8,140 nt of DNA, taken from contig JAHJRJ010000258.1 in NCBI GenBank assembly GCA_018830765.1, forward strand, positions 1 through 8,140, written 5' to 3'. A program made the position numbers and the translations under genes. This document shows positions 1 to 5,500 of this stretch, piece by piece (within the stretch, counting starts at the first letter, position 1; each line of letters begins with the position of its first letter). The notes under the pieces were generated by a model. The model was not told the DNA's origin. It did not search any database and saw only the letters and a list, made by a program, of their open reading frames with translations. Source of the stretch: Bacteroidota bacterium. Lineage in GTDB: Bacteria > Bacteroidota > Ignavibacteria > UBA10030 > BY39.

Positions 1-385
1 GCGGGACTTTCACCGGGATTTTGTTTTCATCTAATGCAACGAATGTAAAATATGCTTTGTTGGCAATTTTTGACTTTCCCGTTAGTCGATTATCGGAAAT
101 TACCAGCACACCGATTTCTAACGAAGTATTGAATGTACGATTTACCGACGCCTTTAATGTGATTATTTCACCCAATTTTATAGGGTAGTGAAAATACAAT
201 TCATCTACAAAAGCCGTTACACATATCCGTTTCGTATGTTTTTGAGCGCAAATCGCTGCGGCGATATCCATCCAATGCATTAACCTTCCGCCTAAAAGAT
301 TACCGAGTTGATTAGTGTCGTTCGGTAACACTAACTCTGTCATCTCTACTTGTGACTCCTTCACATATTTACCTTTTGTTTGCAT
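1..385 (-). CDS. acyl-CoA thioesterase, hotdog fold (3' end cut by window edge)
   Basis: Likely hydrolyses acyl-CoA thioesters to free fatty acid and CoA in the cytoplasm. The frame reads from an ATG at 385 to the left edge, giving 128 codons with no stop. The family usually has about 150-170 residues, so a few dozen C-terminal residues are missing. Diagnostic stretches are MTELVLPNDTNQLGNLLGG (15-33), directly followed by RLMHWMDIAAAI (34-45), then VTAFVDELYFHYP (56-68) and AYFTFVALDENK. By family knowledge of YciA/BACH-type (ACOT7-like) enzymes, the Asn in the DTNQLGN segment (N25) and the Asp in HWMD (D40) occupy the catalytic positions. The start is preceded by GGGAAAG at suitable spacing, and the 14 residues before MTELVLP fit the usual N-terminus. 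It lies 13 bases after the bamD-like stop, so it is probably the last visible gene of the same operon. Its physiological substrate cannot be read from the sequence. Confidence 0.9.
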   Translation of the reverse strand, partial: MQTKGKYVKESQVEMTELVLPNDTNQLGNLLGGRLMHWMDIAAAICAQKHTKRICVTAFVDELYFHYPIKLGEIITLKASVNRTFNTSLEIGVLVISDNRLTGKSKIANKAYFTFVALDENKIPVKVP

Positions 386-398
386 CTTCTTTCCCAAG
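386..398 (-). promoter_or_regulatory. Shine-Dalgarno region of the thioesterase gene
   Basis: The 13-base gap between the upstream stop and the thioesterase ATG reads CTTGGGAAAGAAG on the coding strand. GGGAAAG sits a few bases before the start. It is a purine-rich, moderately good ribosome binding site and the clearest one in this window. It supports the ATG at 385. Confidence 0.5.
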
Positions 399-1142
399 TT
401 ATTTTAAAATAGATTCAACTTCCGACCGGTAAACAGTGTTCGGGAATTTTCTAAAAAATTTTTCTGCTTCAGCAGCAGCTTCAGTGTGTTTTTTACGCTT
501 TATCAGCGATTCAATTTTTCCTACGTACGCCGATTCTGCATACTTGCTGTCGTGGTAATTTTCAAGGACATTATTAAAATAAAATGTGGCAGCTTTAAAA
601 TATTCCATCTTCATGTATAGAATCGCAGTCATGTATTCTTTCTGCGCTAACCGGTCGCGCAGCTCTTGTATTTTCATTTCCGCATCGCTCACTAACTCAT
701 CTGTCGGATAATATTCTATGAAAGCTTGGAATTCATCAATCGCTTTCAACGTATAACTTTGATCTAATGAGGCTACCGGTGCTAATTTATAATACGAGAG
801 CGCAATTTTATACTGTGCCTTTGGTACTAACAGACTGGCGGGCATATTACGTTTTAATGCTTCATATTCATACGCAGCCAACAGATATTCTTCTCTATCA
901 AACCGGCATTCTCCCAAATAATACTGGGCATCGTCTGCTACTTCGCTGCCGGGATACTGCAGAGTTACAATGTTGAATTCGCCGATTGCTTCTAGATAAT
1001 TTTTGTCGTTGAATTCCTTCATCCCTAACTGGAATCTTTCTTCAGCCGATAAGCTTTTTTCAACATTTGATGAATTACAAGATAACAGCGTCACCAGCAA
1101 AATTATTGGGGTTAAACAAAAAACTTTCATTAATTTTCTCAT
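399..1142 (-). CDS. bamD: outer membrane protein assembly factor BamD-like lipoprotein
   Basis: BamD is the essential lipoprotein partner of BamA in the complex that inserts beta-barrel proteins into the outer membrane, acting from the periplasmic face. The 247-residue product is almost the length of E. coli BamD (245). It opens with a lipoprotein signal peptide: a basic start, a hydrophobic stretch (about 10-20) and lipobox LLSC, with C22 as the predicted lipidated residue. From about residue 33 it is a chain of TPR-like helical hairpins: AEERFQLGMKEFNDKNYLEA, AQYYLGECRFDREEYLLAA, AQYKIALSYYKLAP, and KAIDEFQAFIEYYPTDE. The segment RDRLAQKEYMTAILYMKM (162-179), followed by a tyrosine-rich helix, matches the part of BamD family members that I recognise best. 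An in-frame ATG at 1130 (M5) is preceded by GAGAAA and could be the true start; the signal peptide is intact either way. It begins 9 bases after the stop of the preceding gene. Confidence 0.85.
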   Translation of the reverse strand: MRKLMKVFCLTPIILLVTLLSCNSSNVEKSLSAEERFQLGMKEFNDKNYLEAIGEFNIVTLQYPGSEVADDAQYYLGECRFDREEYLLAAYEYEALKRNMPASLLVPKAQYKIALSYYKLAPVASLDQSYTLKAIDEFQAFIEYYPTDELVSDAEMKIQELRDRLAQKEYMTAILYMKMEYFKAATFYFNNVLENYHDSKYAESAYVGKIESLIKRKKHTEAAAEAEKFFRKFPNTVYRSEVESILK

Positions 1143-1151
1143 AATAGAATT

Positions 1152-1823
1152 TTACTTTCTTAACGTAAAAAATAAATAAACAATTACAGCAACGGAGCTT
1201 AATACAACAGTTGGAACAAGTATGCGATCTATGAATGAATCATCGGGCAAACTACCGCGTGTTAAAGGGATGCTTTGATTCTCCAGTTCGTTTATTGAAT
1301 TTACATCAACAGTGTCGTGATATTGTTCAACAGAAGTCCCGACGGATAATATTTCATTGTTGAATGTAATCTTTTTAGCTAACTTGACTTCTACCCATCT
1401 GTTAGTTTTTTGGGTTCCGAAAAACCTTTCTTTAAAACTGTCCTTATATTTTATAGATATTTTAGAAATGGCGAAGTCAATAGTAAGATTTTGATTTGAA
1501 AAATCTCCGGATTTAATAAATAAATTAGAGTATTCTTTAAGTCTTTTTGTAATAGCATGTTCGACTATCCAAGAATCGGTTGATGGTTTAAAAGATAAAT
1601 TTACTGTATCCGATGTACCGGTCGGAATGCTTGCGTAAATAGAATCGGCGATTCTTTCTGCTAACTTTTGAATAATTTCCAAATTCGCTTGCTTTGTCGC
1701 CTTTTTATCATCTGCAGTATAAGAGTAGTCCGAAATACAAACTATCAAAAGAACTGCCCGAATAAAGAAAATAAATATGTTTTTCACTTTGTAATTTATA
1801 ATAATTATTGTACCTATTATCAA
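1152..1823 (-). CDS. unrecognised exported protein with C-terminal membrane anchor
   Basis: I do not recognise this family with confidence. The longest frame has 223 residues and starts at a TTG (1821-1823), 20 bases after the regulator stop. A GTG at 1785-1787 (residue 13) would give a cleaner signal peptide, VKNIFIFFIRAVLLIVCI, with possible cleavage after SYTA (about residue 36). Neither start has a strong ribosome binding site. The middle part (about 45-185) looks soluble and mixed alpha/beta, with a helix at QKLAERIADSIYASI followed by a strand-like stretch and RFFGTQKTNRWVEVKL at 133-148. A single hydrophobic segment at about 200-219 (ILVPTVVLSSVAVIVYLFF) ends in TLRK. This suggests a periplasmic domain held in the inner membrane by its tail. 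The helix-strand start faintly recalls FlgO/LpoB-like envelope proteins, but the similarity is too weak to name it. Its position just before the bamD-like gene suggests an envelope role. Confidence 0.7.
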   Translation of the reverse strand: MIIGTIIIINYKVKNIFIFFIRAVLLIVCISDYSYTADDKKATKQANLEIIQKLAERIADSIYASIPTGTSDTVNLSFKPSTDSWIVEHAITKRLKEYSNLFIKSGDFSNQNLTIDFAISKISIKYKDSFKERFFGTQKTNRWVEVKLAKKITFNNEILSVGTSVEQYHDTVDVNSINELENQSIPLTRGSLPDDSFIDRILVPTVVLSSVAVIVYLFFTLRK

Positions 1824-1843
1824 AAAATCGAATGCCTATCGAT

Positions 1844-2518
1844 TCAAGACAAGTCTATCATCTTGATTCCCTTAATGTATGTAATGGTTTTATCCTGTTT
1901 CAGAGTCCTTATTTTTTCGAATTTAAGAAGTATCCGTGCATAATTATCCTTGATAATTTTGAAGTAAGATCTGGTCTCATTTAAATTTTCAAGTTCTTTG
2001 AGCAATTCAATATTTTTACCTACCGATAAAAGTGGTTCGGAAATATTTTTTACAACGTCCGATACTATGCTCTGCATTGCTTCAATACGTTTTTGCTTTA
2101 CCTCAAGATTTAACAACTGGCTTTGCAATTTATGTTTCTCCAACACTTCAAGAATAGTTTTGGGAAGGACTGGAGATGTTATTTCTTCTTTAACTAAGTA
2201 ATCTTCGACTCTTAATTTCATCACTTGAATTGCAAGTTCGAAATCTTTATTCACGGTTAAAAACACAATAGGTAAATTTATACGTTTTTCTTGTAAAGAT
2301 TTCGTAATTTCGAGACCATTCATGCCGGGCAGGAAATAATCCATCAAAACGATATCTATGTCCTTATTTTTCTCGGCTTCTTCCAACGCTGAAGGTCCGT
2401 TTTCCTTCCATATAACTTTGAACTTATTGTTTTCGTATTTATTCAAGTACAAATCGACAAGACGCGCAAAGTCCTTATTGTCCTCGACTAAAAGTATCAC
2501 AATTTTATTGTCTCTCAT
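1844..2518 (-). CDS. response regulator: receiver domain plus histidine-less DHp-like helical domain
   Basis: Probable phospho-acceptor for the kinase encoded just upstream. Starting at ATG 2518 (MRDNKIVILLVEDNK) gives 224 residues. The receiver domain (about 5-125) is complete: acidic pocket E12-D13, phospho-acceptor D60 in VLMDYFLPGMNG, T88 in IVFLTV, Y107 and invariant K110 in DYLVKEE. There is no DNA-binding, GGDEF, HD-GYP or other known output domain. Residues about 128-208 form a charged two-helix arrangement. VVKNISEPLLSVGKNIELL there aligns without gaps to the kinase's own VSHDLKEPLISIEGYSKIL, with K157 in place of the histidine. The ATG overlaps the kinase 3' end by 14 bases, which favours coupled translation. 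A GTG at 2560 would add 14 residues encoded inside the kinase gene; it is less likely because the receiver begins naturally at 2518. It may work by protein-protein contact rather than as a transcription factor. Confidence 0.92.
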   Translation of the reverse strand: MRDNKIVILLVEDNKDFARLVDLYLNKYENNKFKVIWKENGPSALEEAEKNKDIDIVLMDYFLPGMNGLEITKSLQEKRINLPIVFLTVNKDFELAIQVMKLRVEDYLVKEEITSPVLPKTILEVLEKHKLQSQLLNLEVKQKRIEAMQSIVSDVVKNISEPLLSVGKNIELLKELENLNETRSYFKIIKDNYARILLKFEKIRTLKQDKTITYIKGIKMIDLS

Positions 2519-5500
2519 TGGCAATTGCTTTCTGTAATAAGAAATAAAAAGTTGAACCACTTCCTAATTCCGAATCTATCCAAATTTTCCCCCCGTGCAT
2601 TTCGACAATTTTCTTCACGATAGCTAAACCGGCTCCTGTGCCTTGATACTCTTCGCGACCGTGAAGCCGTTGGAATATTACGAATATCTTTTCAAAATAT
2701 TGTCGATCTATTCCAATCCCGTTGTCCTTAATAAAAAATTTATACATATCCTCTACCTGCTCTTCATATCCGATTTCTACTACAGGTATATCTTTGTCAG
2801 AAAATTTTATCGCGTTAGATAACAGATTCCGGAACAATAATTTTAGCTGTGTTTCATTTCCGAACACTTTTGGTAATACATCGGGAACAATCAGCTTTAC
2901 ATTTTTCTCCCTGATCGTAAATTGTAAATCTAATTTTACGTCTTCAATTACGCTTACTATGCTAATCGGCTTGAATGACTCACTCAACCTGCCTATCCTC
3001 GATAAAGTAAGTAAATCGTCAATCAAGTTTTTCATTCTCGACGATGCTTGAACTATTGAGTGGATGAACTCAACGTTTTCCGTCTGCAAACTTGACTCAA
3101 ATTCTTCCATCAATATTTTACTATAACCTTCGATACTTATGAGCGGTTCTTTTAGGTCGTGAGAAACAACATATGTGAAATCGTCCAATTCTTTATTCCG
3201 CCTTTGTATTTCTTGCGATTTTTGAACGATCTCTTCATAAAGCTTTGTTTTTTCGATTGCAATGGCAGTTAAGCTGCAAATACTTTCTAACAATTTAATT
3301 TCCGTTTCGTGGTAAAAGTTACTTGCTCGCGACCGTAAAACTATTAATCCAATCACACTATTTTTAGATGCCATCGGAATATATGTAACAGATTCCACCC
3401 CATCAATCCTCTCAATTAGCGTCTGTTTATTTGTTACGACTTGCCAAATATTCGAGTTGTTCTCTATCTGAACGGGCTGCGTTAACTTCGGTAAATATAT
3501 TTTTTCTCCATTAACAGTTTTGATATGTAGGGCTGTGGTCAAAGTCATTCTACCTTCGTCAACAAAATTTATGAAGAACTCTTCGAAATCAATTATTCTC
3601 TGCAATTGTTCGAAGACGGCATGCAGAACCTGATCCACATCTAAAGTGGCTGTTAATTGTTGGCTAAGCTCGTATAAGATAGTTAATCTATTTATTTGCG
3701 AATGAAGTTCAGTGTATAATTGTGCGTTTTCAATTGCAGAGCCGAGTTGATTACCGATGAGAGATAAAAGCTGATGCTCTTGCAGAGTAAATTGATGCGG
3801 ATTTGTAAATAGTAGTTGTATTACTCCAACCGTTTTATCGGCTGATTTCAATGGAATCGCAGCCATTGACGATGCTTGAATGTCTCTGAATAATTCGTAA
3901 AGTCGATCGCCAAATAATTTTTCACGAAATTCCTCCGCTAAGATGAATAGCGGTGTGTTGATATCATAATTGATTTCATCTCCTGTAACCGGAATTTTGA
4001 TGTTTAATTCCAAATCCCTCAATTCTCTCGGCAAGCCTGCATGAGAAGTCAATATTAAATTTTCTTGCTGTTTATCTGTCAGAAACAGTAAAATATTATC
4101 CGCTTTTAAGATTGTAAGAATTCGAGGCAAAGCAGTTTTTAAAATCTCCTTCATATTGAATGAAGCAGATATATGTGTAGAGATTTCGCTTAAATCGAGA
4201 AGTTGTTCATTCCGACTTTTTAACTCTGCTTCTGTTCTCTTTAAATCAGTAATATCTGTCTGTGTAAAAACTAAACCTGTAATTTTATCATTGATAACCA
4301 TCGGATTTATTGTGAGATGATAGTTGAACCGATTGTTATCGCTGACGTATTCATATTCTCTTACTACAATTTTACGTTCTCCGCGCAATATATCTTCGGC
4401 TAATTCCTTATAATCTTTGGGTAGAATTTTCGATGTCAAAACGTCAAATAAATATTGTCCGGAATAAATACGTTTTACTTTAGCGCCGGTTCTTTTAATG
4501 AACTCAAACCAAGCTTTATTTACTTCCTGTATTTTGAATTCATTATCTACAGTAAATACTACACTGTCGATCGAATCCAACAGGTTGTGGATATAACTCG
4601 CGTCTTCGCTCACTTTTTTAAATAACAAAACGCGATCTATGATCGAACCTATCTGATGAACATACGGCTGAATACTCGATATATTCTCTTCGGTGTAATA
4701 ATTTGTTTCCTTTGAATAAAAATTAATTGCACCAACGATTGTACCCTTTGATAAGAAAGGAAATGATAATTGTGATATATACTCATCTACGATAATGTTA
4801 TAAACAATAATCTTTTCATCCAGATTGACATCGTTGATCAGAACCGGTTTGCGCTCATTAATTGCAATTTTAATGATATTATTGCCAATGCTTTTTTGAG
4901 AGCCTGAAAAATATGTATCCGTCGATTTATCGAATGCTGCTAATACTTCAACGTTCTCTTTATCCTCTTTCAACAAGCATACTTCAAGTAAGTCAAAGTG
5001 TAATACTTCGTAAATTTTATCGGCAAATACTTTGAAGATTTCTTCGAACTTCATAGTTTGATTTGCCGTTTGAATGATATTATTGATTGCCTCAATCTGT
5101 TTATTACGATTTTCAAGCTCCTTCATCAGGCGGCGACGCTCTGTTATGTCGCGACCCAAATTGAGCATAGCGACCGGATCGCCTAAGGAACTTCTGAGCA
5201 ATGTTGTATTCAAACTTATCGGAATCTTTTTTCCGTCTTTCGACCGCCAAGTCATATCAAAGTCGTGAAGGAAAGTTTTCGCCCTCAAGTTCGATACCCA
5301 AATAACGAAACGATTCATCTCATCTTCGACCAGCCACGGGTACGGAAATTCTTTTCCGATTGCTTCCGACCTCGAATATGCCAACAATCTTGTGAACTCA
5401 CGATTGACTTCTAATACTGTACCTTTTAAATCTGTCAGCACGAAAACATCACCCATCGTTTCGATTACATTGCGTAAAATTTGTTCGGAGTTTTTTATTT

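Noticed and set aside
1143..1151. Terminator or promoter between operon genes
   Set aside because: All intergenic gaps are 9-20 bases (56 if the GTG start of the unknown gene is used) and none contains a hairpin followed by a T run or a clear promoter. AT-rich stretches near 1790-1820 are not specific enough.
1152..1823. Naming the exported protein as FlgO or LpoB
   Set aside because: Only a loose helix-strand resemblance is visible. There is no lipobox, and the C-terminal membrane anchor does not fit those lipoproteins.
2519..2560. GTG start at 2560 for the response regulator
   Set aside because: It would add 14 residues encoded within the kinase gene before the natural receiver start. The ATG at 2518 places the first beta strand as in other receivers.
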